Part shown: positions 27,647 to 34,394 of the stretch, piece after piece | Layout: every line of letters begins with the position of its first letter | How positions within the stretch are numbered: the stretch's first letter is position 1 | Notes under the pieces: model-generated | The model's input: the letters and a program-made list of their open reading frames with translations, nothing else | Told to the model about the DNA's origin: nothing | Databases searched by the model: none | Assembly: GCA_038214535.1 (NCBI GenBank) | Contig: JBBQRS010000031.1 | Span: forward strand, 1-43,621 | Direction: 5' to 3' | DNA: 43,621 bases | Origin: JBBQRS01 sp038214535 | Lineage (GTDB): Bacteria; Chloroflexota; Anaerolineae; CG2-30-64-16 | Position numbers and translations under genes: made by a program

Positions 27647-27720
27647 ACGGCCCGGTCGGGCCGTAGATGACTGGGTGTAACGCGTGCGGCGAGGGTCTCA
27701 CGTTGACTTGCGCCGCACGC
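27647..27720 (+). other. Two strong intercistronic hairpins between the peptide genes
   Basis: ACGGCCCG (27647-27654) and CGGGCCGT (27657-27664) form a compact hairpin directly at the stop codon. GCGTGCGGCG (27682-27691) and CGCCGCACGC (27711-27720) form a second, perfect over 10 bp. Neither has a T-run. They probably protect or process the mRNA so the two precursors are made in different amounts. Confidence 0.7.
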
Positions 27721-27770
27721 TCGAGTAACGGTTTGGTTTCACGACGGAAAGAAAGAAGGAGAAGCAAAAC

Positions 27771-28028
27771 ATGGTAGAGTTGAATCGGTCCAGCCACTCC
27801 AGCAAGTCAGTCCAGTCCGGTATGGCGGCGCTGGCCGCAAAGGTGATCGCGAGTGAAGCGGCATGGGATGCCTTTCAGGCAGATCCCAATGCTTACGCGA
27901 CGCAGCAGGGCTTCTCGGTAACGTTCGATGATGTCGCTGTAAGTAAGATCAAGAGCACATCATACGCCGATGCACAGGCCAAGTTGCCCTCAATTGATTT
28001 GATGACGCAACAATCCCGACTCTGGTAA
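27771..28028 (+). CDS. Putative second RiPP precursor with C-terminal QSRLW
   Basis: The protein has 85 residues, with AAGGAG about 8 bases before the ATG. A Ser-rich start (NRSSHSSKSVQSG) is followed by AALAAKVIASEAAWDAFQAD and PNAYATQQGFSVTFDDVAVS, which resembles a Nif11/NHLP-type leader with its DP and Gly-aromatic pattern. The C-terminal part is TSYADAQAKLPSIDLMTQQS then RLW. Trp occurs at position 32 and at the very end. It shares little sequence with the 27386 peptide except leader style and the terminal RLW. No Cys is present. Function inferred from context only. Confidence 0.74.
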   Translation: MVELNRSSHSSKSVQSGMAALAAKVIASEAAWDAFQADPNAYATQQGFSVTFDDVAVSKIKSTSYADAQAKLPSIDLMTQQSRLW

Positions 28029-28044
28029 AGAACGATTGCCACAA

Positions 28045-28105
28045 CAAAGCGTGAACCGTCAGAAGTTGGCAAGCCAAAACTGCCAACCTTTGACGGTTCA
28101 CGCTT
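28045..28105. terminator. Large inverted repeat between convergent genes, possible bidirectional terminator
   Basis: AAAGCGTGAACCGTC (28045-28059) pairs with GACGGTTCACGCTTT (28091-28105), and inside it TTGGCA (28065-28070) pairs with TGCCAA (28080-28085). It lies between the last peptide gene and the convergent membrane-protein gene. The T-runs are short, so termination is less sure than folding. Confidence 0.75.
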
Positions 28106-28115
28106 TGTGGCGTCC

Positions 28116-29213
28116 TCAATGCGTTAAAGTTGGCACCACGAACACATCTATCAACTTCTGGATGAAGTAAATAATGAAGGGGCTGGCGACGGCCAGGATC
28201 GCGCGCAGCAATGCTGCGATATCGCGGAAGGGCCACGACGGCGACTTGAGCACCAACTCGCGCAGATTCGATAGCAACGACATGCGACTGGCAAGCTCAT
28301 CCAACTCGTTGCCCTCTACGCAGGTATCACATTCCATCAGCTTGCGGTGTCCATCCATCAGTTGCGCATAAATCTGATCCAGCGCCTGTGCTTTGGCGGC
28401 GTCCATTTGACGATGGACGCCCAACAACGGAATGAAGAGCGCCGCGAGGCTGAAGACGGCCAGGCCGATCAAGATAAACCCCGCACGTTGCGGCATACCC
28501 AGCAACAGCAGTGGAATGAAGAGCAGCCCGACTGCCGCTAACGAATGCAGCAGGCTCAACTCCCCGAACGGCACCAGGTTGCCGGGATCGAACACGTTAA
28601 CTTCGAGCGGTTTGCGGGCCAGTATGCTCAATCCCTGCGCAAACCGGACGCTGGTGTACACCAGCGTCAGCAATAGCCAGCCAAGCAGCACATACACGGA
28701 TAAAAAGATGAGGGATAGGGCTAAAGAATCAGGCATGCCGCCATCGGTGCGCATCTGAGGGTCTACGGGCAGGACAAAGAAGAGGATATAGTTGACGACC
28801 ACTGACACTGCAAATAGCCCGGCCTCGAAGCGCGGGTTGGCGTTCAACATGCGGCGCGCATACCCGATATATTCCTGGTCACCGATCTCCACCGCGGGTC
28901 TCAGCCGGGTCAGGCCGATCACGGCCCGGCGCTTTAGCATGGCAAGATAGATCAGGATATACATCATCAGGATCACAACCACCGCGCCCTGGCCCAGGAC
29001 TTCATTGGGGGGATAGCGGTAAGCAGGAGGAGCCGTCACATGTTCGAGAGCCTGTTCTGCGGCCGCGTACAGCCCGATGCCGAGCACCAGCAGCGGATAA
29101 GGCACAGGCAGCCGTTCGAGCGCCAACATGCTGCACGCGCGCCAGCCCGTCTGGGCGGCGAGGTTTGGTGCGGTTTCGGGCGTGATGACGCTGCCAACCG
29201 ATTTTTCGATCAT
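28116..29213 (-). CDS. Seven-helix membrane protein of unknown function
   Basis: The protein has 365 residues from the ATG at 29213. Hydrophobic segments in order: PYPLLVLGIGLYAAAEQALE, GAVVVILMMYILIYLAML, FEAGLFAVSVVVNYILFFVL, ALSLIFLSVYVLLGWLLLTL, LHSLAAVGLLFIPLLLLGM, GFILIGLAVFSLAALFIPLL, a soluble ~70-residue stretch rich in charged residues (with CDTCVEGNELDELASRM), and a last helix AAILAVASPFIIYFIQ-like near the end (ILAVASPFIIYFIQKLIDVF). I recognise no kinase, transporter or peptidase motif. The TATAAT box 6 bases before the ATG suggests a leaderless mRNA. Because it converges on the LW-peptide operon it could be a sensor, exporter or immunity factor for it, but adjacency is the only evidence. 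Confidence 0.8.
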   Translation of the reverse strand: MIEKSVGSVITPETAPNLAAQTGWRACSMLALERLPVPYPLLVLGIGLYAAAEQALEHVTAPPAYRYPPNEVLGQGAVVVILMMYILIYLAMLKRRAVIGLTRLRPAVEIGDQEYIGYARRMLNANPRFEAGLFAVSVVVNYILFFVLPVDPQMRTDGGMPDSLALSLIFLSVYVLLGWLLLTLVYTSVRFAQGLSILARKPLEVNVFDPGNLVPFGELSLLHSLAAVGLLFIPLLLLGMPQRAGFILIGLAVFSLAALFIPLLGVHRQMDAAKAQALDQIYAQLMDGHRKLMECDTCVEGNELDELASRMSLLSNLRELVLKSPSWPFRDIAALLRAILAVASPFIIYFIQKLIDVFVVPTLTH

Positions 29214-29219
29214 GCCGAC

Positions 29220-29249
29220 ATTATACGCGCAAGTTTGAGAACAAATCAA
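29220..29249 (-). promoter_or_regulatory. Promoter giving a leaderless transcript of the seven-helix protein
   Basis: TTGATT (29244-29249), 18 bases, TATAAT (29220-29225) on the minus strand. The box ends 6 bases before the ATG at 29213, so transcription should begin at or next to the start codon. No ribosome site is present. Confidence 0.75.
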
Positions 29250-29267
29250 GCGCGAGATCAGGGCGAA

Positions 29268-29927
29268 TCAGGCGGTGAGGGCTGCCTTTTGCGCCAGGAG
29301 CCAGGCCATCCACGCATCCATGCCCAGCCCCGAACGGCAGGATAGCGCGATGACCGGGGCGTCGGGGTTCACCATCGCGACCCCGCGTCGGAAGGCTTCC
29401 ATGTCGAAATCGAAGACGGCCAGGAGGTCGGCTTTATTCACGAGCACGACATCGGCGCGCGCGAACATGCCCGGATACTTGAACGGTTTGTCGTGCCCTT
29501 CGGGGGCGCTGGCGACGACGACCGCCAGATGCTCGCCGAGATCGAACTCGGCAGGGCAAACCAGGTTGCCGACGTTTTCGATGAATAGCAGATCGAGGTC
29601 GGGCACGGGGAGCTCGGTCAGGGCGGACTGGATCATCGGCGCGTCGAGGTGACAGCCGCCGCCGGTGTTGATCTGGGTGACGGGCAACCCCTGGGCGGCC
29701 ACGGTGTCAGCGTCAATGCGCGAGGCCAGGTCGCCCTCGATGACGCCCATGCGCACGCCTTCCGGCAGCCGCGCCGCCGTGGCGAGGATCAGGCTCGTTT
29801 TGCCCGCGCCCGGCGAGGCCATCAGGTTAACCGCAAGCAGGCCGGCTTCGTCGAATCGTGCGCGGTTGGCCGCGGCAATGGCATCGTTCGCACTCAGGAT
29901 ATTTTGCTTAACCGTTACTTTCATCAT
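29268..29927 (-). CDS. hypB: Hydrogenase nickel incorporation GTPase HypB
   Basis: HypB is a G3E/SIMIBI GTPase that delivers nickel to NiFe hydrogenase (or urease-like) maturation with HypA. The protein has 219 residues. P-loop NLMASPGAGKTSLIL is at about 34-48, followed by GVIEGDLASRIDADTV, the nickel-binding GGGCHLDAPM, FIENVGNLVCPAEFDLGEH and the guanine motif VLVNKADLL. There is no His-rich N-terminal tail, so it probably does not store nickel. It overlaps hypA by 20 bases. No hydrogenase structural genes are in the window. Confidence 0.95.
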   Translation of the reverse strand: MMKVTVKQNILSANDAIAAANRARFDEAGLLAVNLMASPGAGKTSLILATAARLPEGVRMGVIEGDLASRIDADTVAAQGLPVTQINTGGGCHLDAPMIQSALTELPVPDLDLLFIENVGNLVCPAEFDLGEHLAVVVASAPEGHDKPFKYPGMFARADVVLVNKADLLAVFDFDMEAFRRGVAMVNPDAPVIALSCRSGLGMDAWMAWLLAQKAALTA

Positions 29928-30267
29928 CCACCTCGATACTTTCGACGCGGAACTCGCGGCCGCCGCTTACCGATAGGTGCGACCCACCGCACGCCGGGCA
30001 ATTGAGGGTCAGGGGAATCTGGGCCGTGAAAACGTGGCCGCAGTCGCGACAGGTTGCCTGCGCGGGCCGGCGCTGGAAGTGTAGCACCGCGCCTTCGGCC
30101 GGCGTCCCCTGGCTCAGGAAGTCGAAATAGAATTGCACCGAATCGTCAACCACGCTGCTCAGGTCGCCGATCACGAGGTCAATTGCCGTGATGCGCGCCG
30201 CGCCGGCATTGCGCGCCGCTTCCAGGGCGATATCCAGCACACCCTGGGTCACAGAGAGTTCATGCAT
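29908..30267 (-). CDS. hypA: Hydrogenase maturation nickel metallochaperone HypA
   Basis: The protein has 119 residues. The N-terminal MHELSVTQGVLDIALEAARN gives the nickel site (Met1, His2, Glu3). The zinc domain has ATCRDCGHVF and LNCPACGG, the two CxxC pairs. RITAIDLVIGDLSSVVDDSV is the family core. It passes nickel to HypB and the hydrogenase large subunit. First gene of the hypA-hypB pair in this window; overlaps hypB. Confidence 0.95.
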   Translation of the reverse strand: MHELSVTQGVLDIALEAARNAGAARITAIDLVIGDLSSVVDDSVQFYFDFLSQGTPAEGAVLHFQRRPAQATCRDCGHVFTAQIPLTLNCPACGGSHLSVSGGREFRVESIEVDDESNG

Positions 30268-30293
30268 GGCTCATCCGATCCAAACCCGTGGTC

Positions 30294-31037
30294 TCATTCG
30301 TTGTCACTGACGATCTGCAACTTGGTTCCGCCCACCAGGCTGGCATAGAAAACCCGTTCCGTCAGGTCATCGAACAGGACGATCACCTGCACGTCATCGC
30401 CTTCCGACTCGACCGATTTGACGCGCCCATACCCGTAGCGTTCGTGCAGGACGTGCATCCCCGGTTCGAATGGACGATATGCGACGGGCGTGATCTGTTT
30501 CGGCGCCTGGGCCGCCAGACTCGCCTCGCGGTCGCGCCACATCTCTGCGTAGAGGTTGAGCCTTTCGGGGCCGGTGAGCCGGGTGGTGAACTCGCCGGCC
30601 CGACGGCGCGCTTCGCTGATCCGGGGCATCAGTTTTTGTTTGACGCTGTGGGGCTGTTTGCTCTGCGCCAACTGCGAGGAGGCCCGTGAAAGTCCGGCTT
30701 CGAGCGCGCGGATTGCTACGCGGGGTTCGCCGTTCAGTTCGATGCTCACGAGGATCACTCCATGCTCGCGACAGACGGCCGCGCGGGCTTCTTCACGCCG
30801 CGCCTCGTCGTCTATTTCCTCGTCGCTCTTGCGCCGGCGTTGCCCCGAACCTTGCAGCCCGACAAAACGCACGGCAAGCGAGATTTCCGGGAAGAAGTAG
30901 TCCAGCTTCAGCCGGCGATGGGTGTCCGGGTTGATCAGCCATTCCGGCGACAGACCATACTCCGTTTCAAAACCGTCGAAGATGCGTGCCAGAACTTCGC
31001 GCCAGCCGCTAATTGCACTAAAAGACGTTGACCCCAT
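30294..31037 (-). CDS. Nuclease-fold (DUF559/Vsr-like) N-terminus joined to a UvrD/CarD-like C-terminal SH3-type domain
   Basis: The protein has 247 residues from the ATG at 31037, which has AGGA 7 bases upstream. LKLDYFFPEISLAVRFVGLQ (about 43-62) and AAVCREHGVILVSIELNG (about 85-102) follow the pattern of Vsr/DUF559 PD-(D/E)xK nucleases. But the usual IEIDG strand reads VRFVG, so catalysis may be lost. The C-terminal ~55 residues (FEPGMHVLHERYGYGRVKSV and VQVIVLFDDLTERVFYASLV) resemble the RNA-polymerase-binding Tudor-like tail of UvrD/PcrA and CarD proteins. The combination suggests a DNA-repair or transcription-linked factor. I do not recognise a named family. Confidence 0.65.
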   Translation of the reverse strand: MGSTSFSAISGWREVLARIFDGFETEYGLSPEWLINPDTHRRLKLDYFFPEISLAVRFVGLQGSGQRRRKSDEEIDDEARREEARAAVCREHGVILVSIELNGEPRVAIRALEAGLSRASSQLAQSKQPHSVKQKLMPRISEARRRAGEFTTRLTGPERLNLYAEMWRDREASLAAQAPKQITPVAYRPFEPGMHVLHERYGYGRVKSVESEGDDVQVIVLFDDLTERVFYASLVGGTKLQIVSDNE

Positions 31038-31148
31038 GAGTATCCTGATCTCAAGAATTGGAGGCCATAATAGCACGCTGCGGGAGTGAGTGTCAACCGA
31101 AAATCACGATCTGGTTTGTTCGAACTGTCGCAACAGCCGATCTTGCGG

Positions 31149-31154
31149 TATAAT
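31149..31154 (+). promoter_or_regulatory. -10 box before the first FemAB gene
   Basis: TATAAT lies 36 bases before the ATG at 31191. A good -35 is not visible. It lies in the divergent gap with the nuclease-fold gene. Confidence 0.5.
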
Positions 31155-31190
31155 CCCCCATCATGCACGCCATAATCCGACCACTTTGCC

Positions 31191-32249
31191 ATGCGTAACC
31201 CGGCACCTGCGAACACCGATTCGGCCTGGGACGTTTTTGTCGCGGGCCATCCGCACGGCCACGTGCTGCAAACCAGCCGCTGGGCGCAACTCAAGGCCGG
31301 GTTCGGTTGGTCGGCTGATCGGGTCGTTCTGACCGCGCCGGATGGCGTGGTTGTGGCCGGGGCCAGCCTGCTCTTTCGCCGCCTGCCCTGGGGGCAAACC
31401 CTGGCCTATGCGCCGAAAGGGCCTCTGGTCAACTGGGCGGACCCACAAGAGGCGCGTCGCTTGCTCGATGCTGTGCAGGAGTCGTGTCGCCGCCATCACG
31501 CTGCGTTGTTGAAAATCGAGCCGGAACTGGAAGCTTCGCCCGTGCTTGCCGAGCGCCTCGCCAGCCTGGGCCTGCGCGCCAGCGCGCAGCGCGTGCAGCC
31601 GCTCAGTACGATTCACGTTGCCCTGACGCCCGACGAGGACGCCATCCTCAGCCGGATGAAACCCAAATGGCGCTATAACATCCGGTTGGCCGAGCGCAAG
31701 GGTGTGACCGTGCGCCAGGCGGAGCTTGCAGACCTCCCCGCGATTCAGGGCCTGCTGGAACAAACGGGCGCGCGTGATGGGTTCAGCGTACACAGCGTCG
31801 CTTACTATCGGAAGGCCACGGAGCTTTTCGCGCCCGACGGCTCGATGACGTGGCTGCTGGCGGAACACGAGGGCCGGTTGTTGGCGGCCATCGCCGTCTT
31901 CGCGTCGGGGTCTATGGCCTGGTATATGTGGGGCGCATCGAGCGACGCCGACCGCAATTTGATGCCCAACCACGCGTTGCAATGGGCGGCCATGTGCTGG
32001 GCGCGCGCGCGCGGTTGTCAGGTGTATGATCTGTGGGGCATTCCCGACGAGGTGGGCGACGATCCTGACGCTTATGCCGACCCCGAAAGCTGGGGCGGTG
32101 ACGGGTTGTGGGGCGTCTATCGGTTCAAGCAGGGGTTTGGGGGCCGGGTGGTGCGTTACATCGGCGCGTGGGATGCCCCGATCTCGCCACTGGGGCATTC
32201 GCTCTATCGGGCGGCGCTCAAGTTTCGTTCTGCCGCGAGCGCGGCGTGA
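31191..32249 (+). CDS. FemAB/FemX-type peptidoglycan bridge aminoacyltransferase, copy 1
   Basis: The protein has 352 residues with two GNAT-like halves. Family blocks are VLQTSRWAQLKAGFGWSADR (about 25-44), LAYAPKGPLVNWADP, the central MKPKWRYNIRLAERKGVTVR, AWYMWGASSDADRNLMPNHA, LQWAAMCWARARGCQVYDLW, and GVYRFKQGFGG near the end. Fem enzymes add amino acids from aminoacyl-tRNA to the stem peptide of lipid II at the inner membrane face. No strong ribosome site is visible. Copy 2 starts within its stop codon (TGATG). The two copies share the central and C-terminal blocks, so they are a tandem duplication. The amino acid used cannot be told. Confidence 0.9.
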   Translation: MRNPAPANTDSAWDVFVAGHPHGHVLQTSRWAQLKAGFGWSADRVVLTAPDGVVVAGASLLFRRLPWGQTLAYAPKGPLVNWADPQEARRLLDAVQESCRRHHAALLKIEPELEASPVLAERLASLGLRASAQRVQPLSTIHVALTPDEDAILSRMKPKWRYNIRLAERKGVTVRQAELADLPAIQGLLEQTGARDGFSVHSVAYYRKATELFAPDGSMTWLLAEHEGRLLAAIAVFASGSMAWYMWGASSDADRNLMPNHALQWAAMCWARARGCQVYDLWGIPDEVGDDPDAYADPESWGGDGLWGVYRFKQGFGGRVVRYIGAWDAPISPLGHSLYRAALKFRSAASAA

Positions 32250-33328
32250 TGACGACACCCCTGAGCGTCAGTCGCGTCGAGGATGCCGCCGTCTGGGATG
32301 CTGCGCTGATGCGCCTGCCGGATCCCCAGATCTTGCAGAGTTGGGCGTGGGGCGAGACTAAAGCGCAGACCGGTTGGGCGGCGCGGCGTTTGCTGTGGCA
32401 GCGCGACGGCCTACCTGTTGCCGCTGCATCCATGTTGGTGCGGCGCGTGGCGGGGGGCGTCCCCTTGGCCGTCGCTTACATCCCGCGCGGCCCCGTTCTC
32501 GACTGGTCGGATGCCGCGTTGGCGCAGACCATCCTGGCGCAATTGGAGGATGAAGCCAGAAAAGCCAGGGCGCTCTTCGTCAAGATGGACCCGGCGGTGC
32601 GCGCTGACGCCGAGGAGGGCCGCTCGCTGACCGATCTGCTGAACCGGCGGGGCTGGGTGGTGTCGCCGGATCAAATCCAGTATCGCAACACGGTGATTTC
32701 CGACCTGACCCCGGATGAAGATACTCTGTTAGCGGCCATGAAGCCGAAATGGCGCTATAACATCCGGCTGGCAGAGCGCAAGGGCGTCATCGTGCGCAGT
32801 GGTTCAGCGGTAGATTTGCCCGCGTTCTACGCCATGTATCTGGAGACCGGTGAACGCGACGGGTTCCTTGTGCGACCATACGAATATTATCAGACCGTGT
32901 GGGAACGTTTCCTGCGGGATGGTCTCGCGCACGTGCTCCTGGCCGAGGTGGACGAGCGGCCCATCGCGGGGATCGTGCTGTTCAAGTACGGGCCGACGGC
33001 ATGGTATTTCTATGGCGCGTCCACCGATCAGGCGCGGGATTTCATGCCCAACCATGCGTTGCAATGGACGGCGATGCAGTGGGCCAAAGAGGTCGGTTGC
33101 ACACGTTATGATTGGTGGGGCGCGCCGGATGATCTGGTAGAGTCGGACCCGACGTGGGGCGTCTATCGCTTCAAGATGGGCTTCGGCGGCGAGTTTGTCC
33201 CCGGCATCGGCGCATGGGATTACCCGACGTTTGGCCCCGCGTATACGGCCTACACTCGCGCCATGCCGCGCCTACTGGACATCCTGCGCCGCCGGCATCG
33301 GGTCAGCGCGCCGGGCGACGGGGCCTGA
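32249..33328 (+). CDS. FemAB/FemX-type peptidoglycan bridge aminoacyltransferase, copy 2
   Basis: The protein has 359 residues from the ATG at 32249, which overlaps the stop of copy 1. It repeats the same blocks: ILQSWAWGETKAQTGWAARR, VAYIPRGPVLDWSDA, MKPKWRYNIRLAERKGVIVR, AWYFYGASTDQARDFMPNHA and GVYRFKMGFGGEFVPGIGAW. In organisms with branched cross-bridges each Fem protein adds a different position, so two copies suggest at least two bridge residues. The open frame also runs upstream to 32108 inside copy 1; that start is rejected because it would overlap by 141 bases. Confidence 0.9.
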   Translation: MTTPLSVSRVEDAAVWDAALMRLPDPQILQSWAWGETKAQTGWAARRLLWQRDGLPVAAASMLVRRVAGGVPLAVAYIPRGPVLDWSDAALAQTILAQLEDEARKARALFVKMDPAVRADAEEGRSLTDLLNRRGWVVSPDQIQYRNTVISDLTPDEDTLLAAMKPKWRYNIRLAERKGVIVRSGSAVDLPAFYAMYLETGERDGFLVRPYEYYQTVWERFLRDGLAHVLLAEVDERPIAGIVLFKYGPTAWYFYGASTDQARDFMPNHALQWTAMQWAKEVGCTRYDWWGAPDDLVESDPTWGVYRFKMGFGGEFVPGIGAWDYPTFGPAYTAYTRAMPRLLDILRRRHRVSAPGDGA

Positions 33329-33331
33329 CCC

Positions 33332-33901
33332 TCACCAAACCTGTTTCAGCCGGCTCAACATTTCGGCGCTGGATAACTGCCCGGTCCAGGCGTCGCGGAT
33401 ATAGCCATCCCGGTCAATAATCAGGGACATCGGCAGCGAGCGAACGGCGTAGGCTTGGCCGCTTACCTCGCCATCGGTGTCCAGTAGGATGGGAAAGGAA
33501 AGACCGGCCTGCCGCGCGAACTTCTCGACGACCGCTCCATCTTCCTGCAAATTGACGCCCACAACCACAAAATCATGCGCTGCGCCGTACTCCCGGTACA
33601 GCGCTTCCAGGTCGGGCATTTCGGCCTTGCAGGGTGGACACCACGTCGCCCAGAAATTGAGCAGCACGACTTTGCCCCGCAGGTCGCTCAAGGCAACTCG
33701 TGAGCCATCCGTCTCCGGCAATGTAAAGTCCGTGCTCACGGCCCGGCTGACCTGGAGGGACTGCGCAGGCGGCGTGGCATCTCGTGCCTGCAACACCCAC
33801 ACTCCCAGCGCCACTGTCGCCAGGCTTAAGGCGATTAACGTCCACAGGAACAGCGGCCGGCCGGATCGAGCGACGCTTGCCGGGGCCGGTTTAGACGGCA
33901 T
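33332..33901 (-). CDS. Membrane-anchored TlpA/ResA-type thioredoxin
   Basis: The protein has 189 residues. An N-terminal anchor (RPLFLWTLIALSLATVALGV, about 15-34) is followed by a thioredoxin fold of the AhpC/TSA-Redoxin class: FTLPETDGSRVALSDLRGKV, LLNFWATWCPPCKAEMPDLE with the redox pair CPPC, FVVVGVNLQEDGAVVEKFAR and YAVRSLPMSLIIDRDGYIRD with the cis-proline. The family reduces disulfides outside the membrane, for example for cytochrome c assembly. Its start overlaps the 3' end of the OsmC gene by 11 bases, so both are cotranscribed. Convergent with FemAB copy 2, with a 3-base gap. Confidence 0.93.
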   Translation of the reverse strand: MPSKPAPASVARSGRPLFLWTLIALSLATVALGVWVLQARDATPPAQSLQVSRAVSTDFTLPETDGSRVALSDLRGKVVLLNFWATWCPPCKAEMPDLEALYREYGAAHDFVVVGVNLQEDGAVVEKFARQAGLSFPILLDTDGEVSGQAYAVRSLPMSLIIDRDGYIRDAWTGQLSSAEMLSRLKQVW

Positions 33902-34319
33902 CGCTTTCTTTCGATTCGACCCGATGGCTGCTGCTGAGTTCGACCGCGCCCCGGATGGTGCCGAGCGCAGAGCAGTACTTTTCTTCCGAGAGCTGGACCG
34001 CGCGGGTCAGCGCGGCGGGGTCCACGTCGCCACAGACGACATACTCCAGATGGATTTTGGTGAAGCGTTTGGGATGCTCTTCGGCGCGTTCGGTCGTCGC
34101 GAATACCTTGAACCCTTCGATCGGCTGGCGCTTCTTCTTCAGGACGCTGATGACATCCATCGCCGTGCAGCCCAGAATGCCCATCAGCAGCATCTCCATC
34201 GGGCGCGCGCCCGAATCGAAGCCGCCTTCCGCCGACGAATCCAGGACGACCGCATGGCCCGACTCGCCACGCGACACAAATTGCATACCTTCGACCCACG
34301 TAATTGAAGCGCTCGTCAT
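33891..34319 (-). CDS. OsmC/Ohr family peroxide-detoxifying protein
   Basis: The protein has 142 residues. It starts MTSASITWVEGMQFVSRGES, with PMEMLLMGILGCTAMDVISV at about 62-81 carrying the catalytic-type Cys, and a C-terminal beta part with RFTKIHLEYVVCGDVDPAAL holding a second Cys. The Cys pair reduces organic peroxides in this family. The YhfA-like subgroup (KRQPIEGFKVFATTERAEEH) fits best. Cotranscribed with the TlpA-type thioredoxin, a reasonable thiol partner, though the two are on opposite sides of the membrane. Confidence 0.9.
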   Translation of the reverse strand: MTSASITWVEGMQFVSRGESGHAVVLDSSAEGGFDSGARPMEMLLMGILGCTAMDVISVLKKKRQPIEGFKVFATTERAEEHPKRFTKIHLEYVVCGDVDPAALTRAVQLSEEKYCSALGTIRGAVELSSSHRVESKESDAV

Positions 34320-34394
34320 GACGGTTCTCCTCTCCGAATGTGTCGGGATGATTGTGAAATGTTCGATGGTTAGATGCCCGGTGGTGCAGCCGGG

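Noticed and set aside
21434..28105. The intergenic palindromes as a CRISPR array
   Set aside because: They are single inverted repeats in different gaps with no direct-repeat and spacer pattern and no cas genes.
32108..32248. A longer N-terminus for FemAB copy 2
   Set aside because: It overlaps copy 1 by 141 bases and is not similar to Fem proteins; the TGATG overlap at 32249 is the natural start.
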